NCBI GenBank assembly: GCA_946811695.1
Contig: OX328128.1
Span: forward strand, 71,850,108-71,914,107
From: Gonocerus acuteangulatus
Lineage: Eukaryota; Arthropoda; Insecta; Hemiptera; Coreidae
Direction of reading: 5' to 3'
DNA length: 64,000 nucleotides
Shown: positions 43,971 through 53,648 of the stretch, piece after piece
Numbering within the stretch: position 1 is the stretch's first letter
Layout: every line of letters starts with the position of its first letter
Notes under the pieces: generated by a model
What the model was told of the DNA's origin: nothing
Seen by the model: the letters and a program-made list of their open reading frames with translations, nothing else
The model's database searches: none
Program-made: the position numbers and the translations under genes

Positions 43971-45020
43971 GTCCGTCACGCAGGAGCTGCATAACTAAGC
44001 ACTTTCCTCGGAATTTTTGTAGTGTAGACTACATTCCTGAATAATTTGCTGTAAATAACCTATATAAATAAAATAAAAACGTGAATAGTTCTGCTCATTT
44101 ACATTTCTTATGAGAACTGTTCAATTATTAATTTTGTAAATAATTTGCTTCCACAGTTATGTTAATACGTGATTCTGTACTACTTAATAAATACACAAAA
44201 ACTTCATTTTCCGTCTTTTGATCTGACGCAGGAACAGGTCACAGTCCCCCTTGTGGGAGATAGCGCTCCTCGCGGCGCCTTTGGGAACCTACGTCTGGCC
44301 GGCTAATTCTAATGAAACAGAATTTAAAGTAAACCCTCCTTTCCAATAGACCGATTTACTTAATTTTTACAACACTTCTTTCTCAAGAGATACCCATGAC
44401 GTATACCGCGTTTCGTTACAATACAGCAGAAATTACGACCGGTATGAGTATATAAGTACTTTAGGTCCGGAGTAAACCCCCCCCCCCCCTCCAAACAACC
44501 CGATTTAGTTTATTTTTACAACCCACTTTTCTCTGCTGATTACCACCACGAATACCGAGTTTCGTTGAAATGTAACAAAAATTACGGCTGGTAGTGGCAA
44601 ATTGGTAATGTGGGTCCGGAGTAAACCCCCCCTCTTGATAAACCGATTTAGATTATTTTTACAACGTATGTCTCTCTTTAGATCAACATAACGAATTCCG
44701 AGTTTCGTTGAAATATAACAAAAACCACGGCTGGCATGGTCAAATTAGTGTTTTGGGTCCGGGGTAAACCCCCCTCCCGGTGGAGCGATTTTAGTGGTTA
44801 ACGAACTCATTCAATCGTTTGCTAATTGAACGCTATATACCACGTTTCGTGAAGAAAAAACAAAAACTCTGGCCGCTATCGTGTTAACAGACACACACAC
44901 ACACATATATATATAAATTTTAACGGGGGTCATTTTCGGTTTCTACTAGGTAAGATCGATGAAGATTTGAAGAAATTTTTCAAAAATTCCGTCATGAGTG
45001 CAACCTCAATAGCTACCTAC
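43971..45020 (+). repeat. Modular repeat family R, copy 2 (4 modules)
   Basis: Same head (GTCCGTCACGCAGGAGCTGC), modules anchored at 44,351; 44,500; 44,643; 44,786, then GTTAACAGACACACAC, a short microsatellite, and the tail TTTTAACGGGGGTCATTTTC and CCGTCATGAGTGCAACCTC. Confidence 0.87.
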
Positions 45021-45229
45021 GTATTTACTGATACGTTTGCATTTTTATTGAAAAATAAACAATAAAACCTCAAAGAGAAGTAATATATGATTTTAAGGGC
45101 TACAACAGGAAACTGATTGTATTCTTAGCGGAAATTACTCCATCCTGTTTCTTAACTTCTTGGAAACACTAAAACACTGTTTCTCATTTTCTTAGCTTGT
45201 ACTACTAAAATTCTCATTTAACTGTTAAG

Positions 45230-45480
45230 TGCAATTTAAAAAAAAAAAAACAACTACAACAACCAATTAAAAAGTGAAGTAAACAGAGACAAAAACCCGT
45301 TTAAAAGAACAAAACTAACAATTTCGAAATTTTAAGCAATTATTTCTCCGATAGACATCGTCCCATCGATAAGTACATTGGGACCTTTTCTTTTAAAGGA
45401 TATAGCAAGCTTTCGAATGGTCACCTTCCTTTTACCACGATTTCCCAGCCGTTTTCGAGACATATTTAATAATACTTACT
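45230..45480 (-). repeat. Dispersed unit, inverted relative to 59,403
   Basis: CCACGATTTCCCAGCCGTTTTCGAG and AACAACTACAACAACCAATTAAAAAGTGA are complements of words in 59,403-59,670. A third partial copy is at 61,160-61,225. Class unknown. Confidence 0.7.
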
Positions 45481-45635
45481 TACCTCCAAACACATACAAA
45501 ATGAAAACATCTTAGATTAGATGAATTTCGAACGCCTGGAACAAGTTTCAACTGAAAATTAGTTAGGAAAAACAGGTTACAGATACCGCTTTAAAATTGT
45601 TTTCATTCGTCTTCATACGTTAAGCAACTTATAAA

Positions 45636-46678
45636 AGTCCGTCACGCAGGAGCTGCATAACTAAGCACTTTCCTCAGAATTTGGGTAGTGTAGACTGCTT
45701 TCCAGAACAATTTGCTTAAAATATCCTACATAAATAAAATAAAAACATGAATAGTTCTCTTTTAATTTCGTAATGAGTAACTGATAAATTATTAATTTGC
45801 TTCCAGAGTTATGTTTACACATGGTACCTACTACACTACGTAATAAATACAAAAAACCTCGTATTATCGTATTTTGATCTAACGCAGGAACCGGATACAG
45901 TCCCTCCAGCGCTCCTTGCGGCGCCTTTGTGAACCTATATCTGGCTGGCTTTTCTATTGAAATATATTACAAAGTAAACCCCCCTTTCCGATTGACCGAT
46001 TCAGCTCATTTTTACAACTCTTCTTTCTCATGAGTTACCCACGACGTATACCGCGTTTCGTTACAATACAGCAGAAATTACGACCAGTATGAGTATATTA
46101 GGAATTTGGGTCCGGAGTAAACCCCCCCCCTCCTAATGAACCGATTTAGTTTATTTTTACAACACATATTTACCTGTAGATTACCACTACGAGTACCGAG
46201 TTTCGTCGAAATATACCAAAAATCACGGTTGGTAGTGGCGAATTGGTATTGTGGGTCTGGAGTAAACCCCCCCCCCTCCTAATGAACCGATTTAGTTTAT
46301 TTTTACAACACATATTTACCTGTAGATTACCACTATGAATACCGAGTTTCGTCGAAATATACCTAAAATCACGGCTGGTAGTGGCGAATTGGTATTGTCG
46401 GTCCGGAGTAAACCCCCCCTCCTCATGAACCGATTTAGTTCATTTTTATATCTCACTTTTCTCTCTATATTACCACTACGAATACCAAGTTTTGTTGAAA
46501 TATAACAAATATTACGGCTGAAATGGTCAAATTAGTGTTTTGGGTTCGGGGTAAACCCCCCCTTCCGGTGGACCGATTTTGGTGGTTAACGAACTCGTTC
46601 AATCGTTTGCTAATTGAATGCTATACACCAAGTTTCAGGACGAAAAAACAAAAACTCTGGCCGCTATCGTGTTAACAG

Positions 46679-46741
<63 letters not shown>

Positions 46742-46891
46742 TATATATATATATATATAGATACATATAAATTTTAACGGGGGTCATTTTCGGTGTCTAC
46801 TAGGTAGGATCGATAAAGATTTGAAGAAATTTTTCAAAAATTCCGTCATGAGTCCAACCTCAATAGCTACTTTCCTTCGGAGGAAAGTGCT
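45636..46891 (+). repeat. Modular repeat family R, copy 3 (5 modules plus (AT)n)
   Basis: Most complete copy: head GTCCGTCACGCAGG; five modules anchored at 45,996; 46,141; 46,287; 46,430; 46,573 (143-146 bp apart); (AT)n 46,685-46,758; tail ending TTCGGAGGAAAGTGCT. The word AGCACTTTCCTCAGAA near the head is nearly the complement of this tail end, so it may have ~16-bp terminal inverted repeats. Confidence 0.88.
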
Positions 46892-47434
46892 AAAACGAGT
46901 ACCTGCAAGCCTGAAATCGAAAACGTATATATATATTATACAAATTTGAACCACCATTATGTTCGTGATCTATGGGATATGAAACTTCACATTTTCCAGT
47001 CGGCACTTCCAGATTGCGTCATGAGGCCAAACTTATAAGCGGCTTTCCTCTGAATGGAGGGAGGGAGAAACCGCGCTAAAAAAAAAAAAATTAAAATCGG
47101 CTGCTCGATTTTACTTGCTATTCGAGCTATAAAAGGCGGTAAACTATCGATTACCCGTTCCCATAAATGTATAAATAATTATTCATCTATAAATGGTGCC
47201 CCAAATGAATGAGCAATAGGAACAGGTTTGTTTGTTAGCACCAATGTACATATGCAATCTTTCCGTCGCCATACTTTAGAAAGTGCTGGTAACAAAGATG
47301 ACGTCTGTTAAACAGGTGGACTAATTGACATTATTGCGGTACCAACAAACAAAACTCTTTGAGTTGCTGCTTCATTTGATGTGTAATTTGTAACTATAAG
47401 TTTAACGTAAGAAGTATTATTTTTTTTTTCAATC
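46892..47434. other. No gene recognised
   Basis: A region at 46,990-47,060 resembles, in reverse, 60,600-60,690 (CATGACGCAATCNNGAAGTG), a further dispersed repeat. Confidence 0.45.
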
Positions 47435-47635
47435 TTTATCGCCCACTATAATTAACTAAGAATTTTAGGACGGGTTATCTATAAGTCACCACCCATTTCT
47501 AGCCAGGATAGGGCTAATGTCTTTCCTTTTTCCAGAGAAAAGCCACCACCCCTAGTGGGAATCGAACCTACGACACTTGGCACGGAGTGTTCACTGCTCA
47601 CGCCTTACCCCTCACGGCCACCGGGCCTCCTAATA
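47435..47635 (-). mobile_element. tRNA-headed SINE (family D), minus copy
   Basis: Minus strand: GGTGGCCGTGAGGGGTAAGGC (A-box, Leu-tRNA-like) and GTAGGTTCGATTCCCACTAG (perfect B-box), then GGGTGGTGGC and CCCTATCCTGGCTAGAAATG, ending at a plus-strand T tract at about 47,420-47,429. Confidence 0.85.
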
Positions 47636-48190
47636 ATAATTATTATAAACCAAAACGCCTATATTAATTTTAAAACGACCAGTATTGTGGTGGTCGTCAT
47701 ATTTCGAAATTAATCACCCTTTACAGGCCAAAGGTATTAAATTCACACAGCCCTTTATGTTCCCTTAAGGTCATTTGGCAAAGGGACACGTGAATATCAT
47801 CACGTGTCTGGAACACGGGGAAAATGTCGTCCATGTGAAGATGTCAAGACGAAAGGGTGCTTTTCACGGATCTTGAGCATTTTAAGAACCTTTCACCCGG
47901 AAATACTCTTCAGGATTAGCGAATAACGATAAGGATCAATCAATTTCCGGAACGATGGCTCTTGGGTGGTTTATTTTAGCCAGACGTCCTCGAAAAAAGT
48001 TCTTACTCCGCAAAAAGTTATGGAAGATCCGCAATCCGGAAGTCCAGAACCCATAGATCATGAAAATAGCGGTGGTTGAAATTTGTAGTTCTACGTACAT
48101 AAATGTATATATATCAGTGCCGTACCAGCCCACCAGGTAACAAGATACTGTAGAGATATCTGATTCTTGATCATATGGCTCACTAGGGAT
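47636..48190. other. No gene recognised
   Basis: Contains AGAACCCATAGATCATGAAAATAG, also found near 60,680 as a variant; dispersed repeat material. Confidence 0.4.
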
Positions 48191-48194
48191 ATAG

Positions 48195-48425
48195 TGCGGT
48201 CAGAATAATACTTCGGCCGTCTTATTTTCCTCTTTGCAAGTATGCATTAATAAATTAATTAAAGGCTGGGTGGGTATGGGGATGGTCTGGGGCTCTAAAT
48301 CTAACCTTAGAATGAGAACGCTAGAAGACAAAATGCTTACTGCATAAAGAAGTTTTGAACTCAGGTCCTCCATTACGTCATTACGAACATTAGTGGAGTG
48401 CTCTGCCATTCAGCTTACCTCGCAA
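48195..48425 (-). mobile_element. tRNA-headed SINE (family A), minus copy
   Basis: Minus strand starts GAGCGAGGTTGCGAGGTAAG, with decayed A- and B-boxes (GAGGACCTGAGTTC) and the family body AGCCNNNNNAACCCAGCC. The 5' end abuts the (AT)n at 48,430. Confidence 0.8.
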
Positions 48426-48429
48426 CCTC

Positions 48430-48430
48430 G

Positions 48431-48498
<68 letters not shown>

Positions 48499-48552
48499 AA
48501 CACACACGAGTCTCCACCAACAGGTATGACAATATATATATATATATATATA
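48430..48552. repeat. (AT)n microsatellites flanking the BEL 5' end
   Basis: A TA run at 48,430-48,494 and a second at 48,531-48,552; the latter runs straight into the 5' LTR. Confidence 0.95.
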
Positions 48553-48860
48553 TGTTGGGGCGCGGGCTTTAAGACTTAGGGTACAAAGTACGTCGTACCC
48601 CCACCTCCCTAATATATCAGCGCAGTTCGTTTCCAGATCTAGAGTAGATCACATCTCATTCTTATAGCTCGGGACTGCCCCCTCAATTCCCATTACGTTC
48701 CGGCCTCTCTTCTCTCTTTACTTTCCAGGAGCTGCGAACAGGGCCCTGTTTCTTCAGCAGCTGGCAACGTAATGGTAAGTTTAATTGTTTTTTCTCATAC
48801 TCTGAACCCATCCCTCAAACCACGTGCTGAGGATTAATTTTTCAATCCCCAGCGCGTACA
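48553..48860 (+). repeat. BEL/Pao 5' LTR
   Basis: 308 bp, TGTTGGGGCGCGGG...CCCAGCGCGTACA (TG...CA). It reads the same as the 3' LTR by eye. The sequence after it, TGGTCCTCCGGGCCG, starts with TGG and is a candidate tRNA primer-binding site (not assigned to a tRNA). Confidence 0.95.
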
Positions 48861-48989
48861 TTTTTGGTCCTCCGGGCCGCGGATTGCGTAAGTAATCCGT
48901 GGAGATTTAACCACGACTAATCCGAATCGCGGAATACATATTAGTTCCCCATTTTATAGAATTAGAATTTTTATTCGTCCAACTTCAAG

Positions 48990-51900
48990 ATGTCGAAGCG
49001 AGACCCCATTAAACAACTAGCTATTTTAAAGGAAAGGCGCGAGGCCATGTTCGCAATGGCATCCAATTACTTAAAAAGGGCTACAAATTTAGAAAAGGAA
49101 AATTTTCGCGATTTCGCCCCTACGTATATCAAATTGGATCAAATGGAAAATAATTTCTATAGAATACAGGATACGATTATGGAAATTAACGCGGAAGTTT
49201 CTATAGAAACTGAGAAATTGGAAGTTCAGAATGTTTGCGTAGCCTTCGATGACGTCATACATTCCATACGCAGTACATATCTTAGGCTGGACAGGCTGTA
49301 TCCCGAAGCTCCGACAGGCGCGTGCCTGCAGGAGAAGCCTATTCTTCAAACCAAATCCTTTCTCCCTAGGATAGAAATTCCACGTTTTTCGGGGAAAATC
49401 GAAGATTGGACTACCTTCATATCACTCTTTAACAGTATAGTCGATACCGACGAATGCCTGACGCAAGTTCAAAAATTTCAGTATTTGAGGTCGGTACTCG
49501 AAGGAGAGCCTCTATCTCTTATATCAAATTTCCAACTTACAACCGAAAATTACGCTTTAGCATTGCAGGTGCTTAAAGATCGATATCAGTCAAACAGACG
49601 TCTGGCCGCATATTATATAAATCAAATTTTGTTTTTTTCTCCCATTACGACATCTAACCATAATTATCTGCAGAAATTCATTAGCGTACATTCCAATTCT
49701 GTAAATGCACTGAAAGTGCTTGATATAGCAAATTTAGAAGATGTTCTTCTTTTTCATTTGGCCTATAGGAACTTAGATCGTTCCACTCAGATTGCATTCG
49801 AAAATCATTTCAAATCAGTAGATGTTCCAACTTTTAAAAATTTACTTGATTTTGTAATAGAACGTGCTAGATCATCTGAGATAATGCAAGATCTCGGAAT
49901 AAAAGGTAGAATTACTCAGAGTAAACAAGTTAATACTTTCCTAACTAATTCGAATAAAATAGAACGAGAAGATCCCAGCTGTCCCATTTGTAAACATTCT
50001 CATAAGATAACATCGTGTCCTCAGTTAATTAATTGTCAACTCAATAAAAAATATGAAATTTTAAAACGCTTAAAACGATGTTTTAACTGTCTTGGTGCAC
50101 ATATGAAAAATCAATGCAAATCGAAAAATGTTTGTAGATCGTGTAGTAGATCCCATCACACCTTATTACACCCTTCTAATTCTTATCCAACTTGTAATAA
50201 TAATCCAAATCCTAATTTAAATTCTTGTGATCCTAATTCCAACGATGCGATAACTCCCACTTTTATCACTAATGAAGAGCCTAGAAATAATTCCGTTACT
50301 TTATCTTGTCATTCTGCTAATTCCATAACGGTACTTCTTGGAACTGTGAAAATGTTTATAAGAGATTCAAGTGGCCGTCAACAACCGATTCGAGGAATAT
50401 TAGATTCTGGATCTCAAATTTCAGCTATATCTCTCGGAGCTGTCAAGCGTCTAGGATTCAAAAAATTCAAAAATTCTATCTCGCTTTCTGGGATATCCAA
50501 TGTTGCTACACCCACATATGGAGCTGTAGATTGTATCTTGTCTCCCCGTGACAACTCTAAAAGAGAATTTAAAACACAATCTGTTATCTTATCAACCATT
50601 TCTAACGACCTACCGCAACAAAGTCTACCGGGAGAGGTAATAAACAAATTTAAAAATTTAAAATTAGCCGATGATAAATTTTTTGAAAGTTCTCCAGTAG
50701 AATTCATAATTGGAAATGATTTATATCCATTCATTCTAGAAAACGAGCCTATTACAATAATTAAGGGTAACCCTTCAGCAATAAACACTGTTTTTGGTTG
50801 GGTTATCGGTGGTAATGTTATCAATCCAGAAAATAAAAACCCAAATAAAGATTCTGCTATATGTTCCTTGATGGCTATAACTCCTTCTTTGGATTCTTTA
50901 GTTTCCAAATTCTGGGAAACTGAAGAAGTGAGTGCATCCATTCCTATAAACCCTGAAGATGAATTCGTTGAAAATCATTTTGTGACCACTCATTCCAGAG
51001 ACACTTCTGGTCGCTATGTGGTGTCATTGCCTTTCAAACCTAATGCTCCAATTTTGAGCGATAATCGCAACCAAGCGCTAAAATATTTTTTAAATTTAGA
51101 AAGGCGCCTTTCTCGAACTCCTGAGATTATGTTTGACTATAATAAATTTCTAAACGAATATTTAGAATTGGGTCACATGGAAATAGCCAATTCCTCTTTT
51201 AGTTACATATTACCTCATCATTGTGTGCTTAACGAATTTAGTTCTTCTACAAAAATAGCGAGTTTCCCACCAGCAAATTGGTCGCACGTTTCGACTGACC
51301 GGAACCCCGCCGATATAGCCACTCGAGACTGCTCTCCGGAGCATTTTTCAGAAAACTCTTTGTGGTGGAGAGGTCCCTCTTTTTTGAGAAAAAATCCGAG
51401 CAAATGGCCGTGCAAGCGGGTCGTCAGTCCTGAGGAAGAAATACCAGAGCTGAAACCGCTTAAAGTATTATCATCCGCCTCTGTTCCATCACCTTACCTA
51501 ATCGAGTTCATAAATAAGTTTTCTTCTTGGCTTCGTTTGAAATATGTTCTAGCATATGTTTTGAGATTTGTTCACAACATTAGATCAAGTAACACGCGTC
51601 ATAAGGGCGCTCTTTCTGTCCAAGAGTTAACGTTAGCAGAAGACCTGATAATATCGTTGGTGCAGAAAGATAGTTTCCCATTTTTATTTGTTTCTAATTC
51701 AACTGTTCCTTCCAATATAGCATCCCTGTCCCCATATCTCGATAAAAAGGGACTTATAAGAGTTGGTGGCCGCTTGAGGTACTCAAACTTAAGTGAGTCC
51801 GCTAAGCATCCTATTCTTTTGCCTAAAAAATCAAGAATATCTGAACTCCTCTGCGACTATTATCATTTAGTTTCCTTGCACTCAGGACCTAGGACTACTC

Positions 51901-52127
51901 AAAGTTTGATCCAGCGATATTATTGGATAATTTCTCTTCGCGATCTAGTGCGCAAGCGCATCCACAAGTGCCTTACATGCCACAAGTTAAGAGCCTCAGT
52001 TATGCCGCAAGTTATGTCCAATCTGCCTTATCCAAGAGTCAATGTCTCAAAGCCTTTCGGTCAGTGCGTTGACCGCCACCCGGGCTTTGTGACCAGTGCC
52101 TTTGACGTGCCGACTGACCTCATTTAG
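48990..52127 (+). CDS. BEL/Pao Gag-protease-(deleted RT)-integrase N-part polyprotein
   Basis: The frame is open from Met 48,990; residues to 52,058 belong to the BEL, and the last 23 codons are read into the LINE 5' UTR. Residues ~125-290 are the Gag-like DUF1759 region (starts L-P-R-I-E-I-P-R-F-S-G). Cys/His zinc knuckles are at ~331-345 and ~364-377. A retropepsin-like protease has D-S-G-S at 472. Then comes the start of the RT (P-H-H-C-V-L near 745). At about residue 755 the sequence jumps to N-P-A-D-I-A-T-R, which normally lies after RNase H. No YxDD motif exists. The HHCC integrase zinc finger starts near 959 (H-x3-H ... C-x2-C). The deletion keeps the frame, so translation could still occur; function as an autonomous element could not. 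Confidence 0.93.
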   Translation: MSKRDPIKQLAILKERREAMFAMASNYLKRATNLEKENFRDFAPTYIKLDQMENNFYRIQDTIMEINAEVSIETEKLEVQNVCVAFDDVIHSIRSTYLRLDRLYPEAPTGACLQEKPILQTKSFLPRIEIPRFSGKIEDWTTFISLFNSIVDTDECLTQVQKFQYLRSVLEGEPLSLISNFQLTTENYALALQVLKDRYQSNRRLAAYYINQILFFSPITTSNHNYLQKFISVHSNSVNALKVLDIANLEDVLLFHLAYRNLDRSTQIAFENHFKSVDVPTFKNLLDFVIERARSSEIMQDLGIKGRITQSKQVNTFLTNSNKIEREDPSCPICKHSHKITSCPQLINCQLNKKYEILKRLKRCFNCLGAHMKNQCKSKNVCRSCSRSHHTLLHPSNSYPTCNNNPNPNLNSCDPNSNDAITPTFITNEEPRNNSVTLSCHSANSITVLLGTVKMFIRDSSGRQQPIRGILDSGSQISAISLGAVKRLGFKKFKNSISLSGISNVATPTYGAVDCILSPRDNSKREFKTQSVILSTISNDLPQQSLPGEVINKFKNLKLADDKFFESSPVEFIIGNDLYPFILENEPITIIKGNPSAINTVFGWVIGGNVINPENKNPNKDSAICSLMAITPSLDSLVSKFWETEEVSASIPINPEDEFVENHFVTTHSRDTSGRYVVSLPFKPNAPILSDNRNQALKYFLNLERRLSRTPEIMFDYNKFLNEYLELGHMEIANSSFSYILPHHCVLNEFSSSTKIASFPPANWSHVSTDRNPADIATRDCSPEHFSENSLWWRGPSFLRKNPSKWPCKRVVSPEEEIPELKPLKVLSSASVPSPYLIEFINKFSSWLRLKYVLAYVLRFVHNIRSSNTRHKGALSVQELTLAEDLIISLVQKDSFPFLFVSNSTVPSNIASLSPYLDKKGLIRVGGRLRYSNLSESAKHPILLPKKSRISELLCDYYHLVSLHSGPRTTQSLIQRYYWIISLRDLVRKRIHKCLTCHKLRASVMPQVMSNLPYPRVNVSKPFGQCVDRHPGFVTSAFDVPTDLI
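52047..52058 (+). repeat. LINE target-site duplication, left copy
   Basis: TCAAAGCCTTTC, exactly repeated at 57,706-57,717. It lies in the BEL integrase frame at a codon boundary. Confidence 0.97.
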
Positions 52128-52138
52128 AGAATACTGCT

Positions 52139-53530
52139 ATGTTTTGTTCAAATGTGGAATCAACTAGTTTAATAGAAGCGAAAGAAAATAGTGTTTTTAA
52201 CAGTAACGACAAAGAATATTATCACAAAATGTCCAAATTAATCAGTAAAAGTGACAACGATAAGAAGAAATCGTGGTATGAACTGTGGGAACAAAGAAAC
52301 TCCAACAAAAACTGTTTTCCCAGACACCTGATTGTGAGAATGCAGGAACCAGGTAAAACCTTTAATAATATCAACCCTTTTATAGTAAACAAATGGATTT
52401 GCTCGTATTCCAAAGAAATTAAAGTCAAAATACTGCGAAAAAAAGGCTTACTTGCCATAGAATGCCCGAGTGACCCGGTCGCTTCTAACCTACTAAAGAC
52501 TGACACGTTCAATGGAATGAAAATAAGCGTTGAGCCTCATCGAACTTTGAATTACTCCAAAGGAGTCTTCCATTGTCGTGAGATCAAGGACCTGTCTGAT
52601 TTCGAGATTTTAAACGAATTGACGGGTCAAGGAGTTAAAGAAATTAAAAGAATTGGCAAAACAACTAATTCGCCTCTTTTTCTAGCCACTTTTGATTCTC
52701 CCGACTTACCAAGTCGTATATTTATTGGCTATTTATCCATTTCACTTCGGCAATATATCCCTTCTCCATTAATATGCTACACATGTGGCTTATTGGGCCA
52801 TCACAAGTCTTCTTGCACGAAAGAGCCCGTGTGTAGGACTTGTAGTGAGGCAAAACATGAAGGCTCGTGTGTTAGAGTAAAATGTTGTTTGTGCGGAGAG
52901 GGCCATATCACTTCAGCTAGAACCTGTCCTATCTACGCTGAAGAGTACGAAGTAAAAAAGCGAATGGTTTTAGAGAAAATAAATTACTTTGAAGCTAAAA
53001 ATGCACAGCTCAAATTAAAACAAACATCTTACGCATCAAGAATAGCCGTAAGAAACGAAGAGCCGTCTACCGCTACACTTCTAGGGCTAATGGAAAGAAT
53101 GTTGAAACGAATGGAAGTGATGGAAAGCATTCTTCTCAAAAATCACATAACTGTACCGACTTCAGATGTAGGATCTCCAACCCTTCTAGCTCGACAAGCA
53201 GCAGCTCCGAAAGCAGCAGCTCTGAAAGCAGCAGCTCCGAAAGTAGCAGCTCCGAAATCAGCAGCTCCGAAAACAGCAGCGCCGAAAGCAGCAAGTCCGG
53301 TCGAAGAAACAACACATCCAAAATCGAACACCCCGCTAGTTGGAAAAAGTGAAGGAGTTAAATTAATCAGCCGTAACACGAGGAAAAATGATAGCGACGA
53401 TTGCAGCTCATCCCAAGACGAGGAGCCAATAGAAAACGAAGTATCTGGCAATTCCAAAAACCGAAAAACAGCCTCTAAGGATATTGAAAATTCTACAACT
53501 GGAAGAAAGAGACGAGGAAAGCATACTTAA
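52139..53530 (+). CDS. I-clade LINE ORF1 (Gag-like, CCHC) protein
   Basis: 463 aa. The N-terminal half contains a putative RNA-binding domain (around I-S-V-E-P-H-R-T-L-N-Y-S-K-G and the E-I-K-D-L segment, typical of Gag-like ORF1 of I and Jockey elements). From residue 213 come three zinc knuckles (C-Y-T-C-x4-H-x4-C; C-R-T-C-x4-H-x4-C; C-C-L-C-x4-H-x5-C), which bind RNA/DNA. Residues ~353-382 form an Ala-Pro-Lys repeat from a 15- to 18-bp microduplication. The C-terminus is basic (G-R-K-R-R-G-K). The protein should coat LINE RNA. Start at the first Met after the 5' UTR; an earlier start is blocked by the insertion boundary. Confidence 0.92.
   Translation: MFCSNVESTSLIEAKENSVFNSNDKEYYHKMSKLISKSDNDKKKSWYELWEQRNSNKNCFPRHLIVRMQEPGKTFNNINPFIVNKWICSYSKEIKVKILRKKGLLAIECPSDPVASNLLKTDTFNGMKISVEPHRTLNYSKGVFHCREIKDLSDFEILNELTGQGVKEIKRIGKTTNSPLFLATFDSPDLPSRIFIGYLSISLRQYIPSPLICYTCGLLGHHKSSCTKEPVCRTCSEAKHEGSCVRVKCCLCGEGHITSARTCPIYAEEYEVKKRMVLEKINYFEAKNAQLKLKQTSYASRIAVRNEEPSTATLLGLMERMLKRMEVMESILLKNHITVPTSDVGSPTLLARQAAAPKAAALKAAAPKVAAPKSAAPKTAAPKAASPVEETTHPKSNTPLVGKSEGVKLISRNTRKNDSDDCSSSQDEEPIENEVSGNSKNRKTASKDIENSTTGRKRRGKHT
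53197..53295 (+). repeat. Short coding repeat, GCAGCTCCGAAA type
   Basis: About six to seven copies of GCAGCAGCTCCGAAA variants encoding A-A-A-P-K. All frames are open, which explains the minus-strand shadow frames. Confidence 0.88.
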
Positions 53531-53648
53531 TTTATTTATTTATTTTATTTTATTTTTTCTCTCTCTTTTTTTTTATTATAGTTATCTTAATTGCCTATTA
53601 CTAAGTAATATTTTATTTTCTATTTTATCTTGCTTTTATAAATCTTAA
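53531..53648 (+). other. ORF1-ORF2 spacer
   Basis: 118 nt, T-rich (TTTATTTATTTATTTTATTT). ORF2 translation must use reinitiation or another internal route. No overlap of the frames is present. Confidence 0.6.

Noticed and set aside
50414..50941. 175-codon minus-strand frame
   Set aside because: Shadow of the BEL polyprotein on the other strand; no own motif.
53136..53457. Leu- or Ala-rich minus-strand frames
   Set aside because: Antisense of the Ala-Pro-Lys repeat in LINE ORF1.
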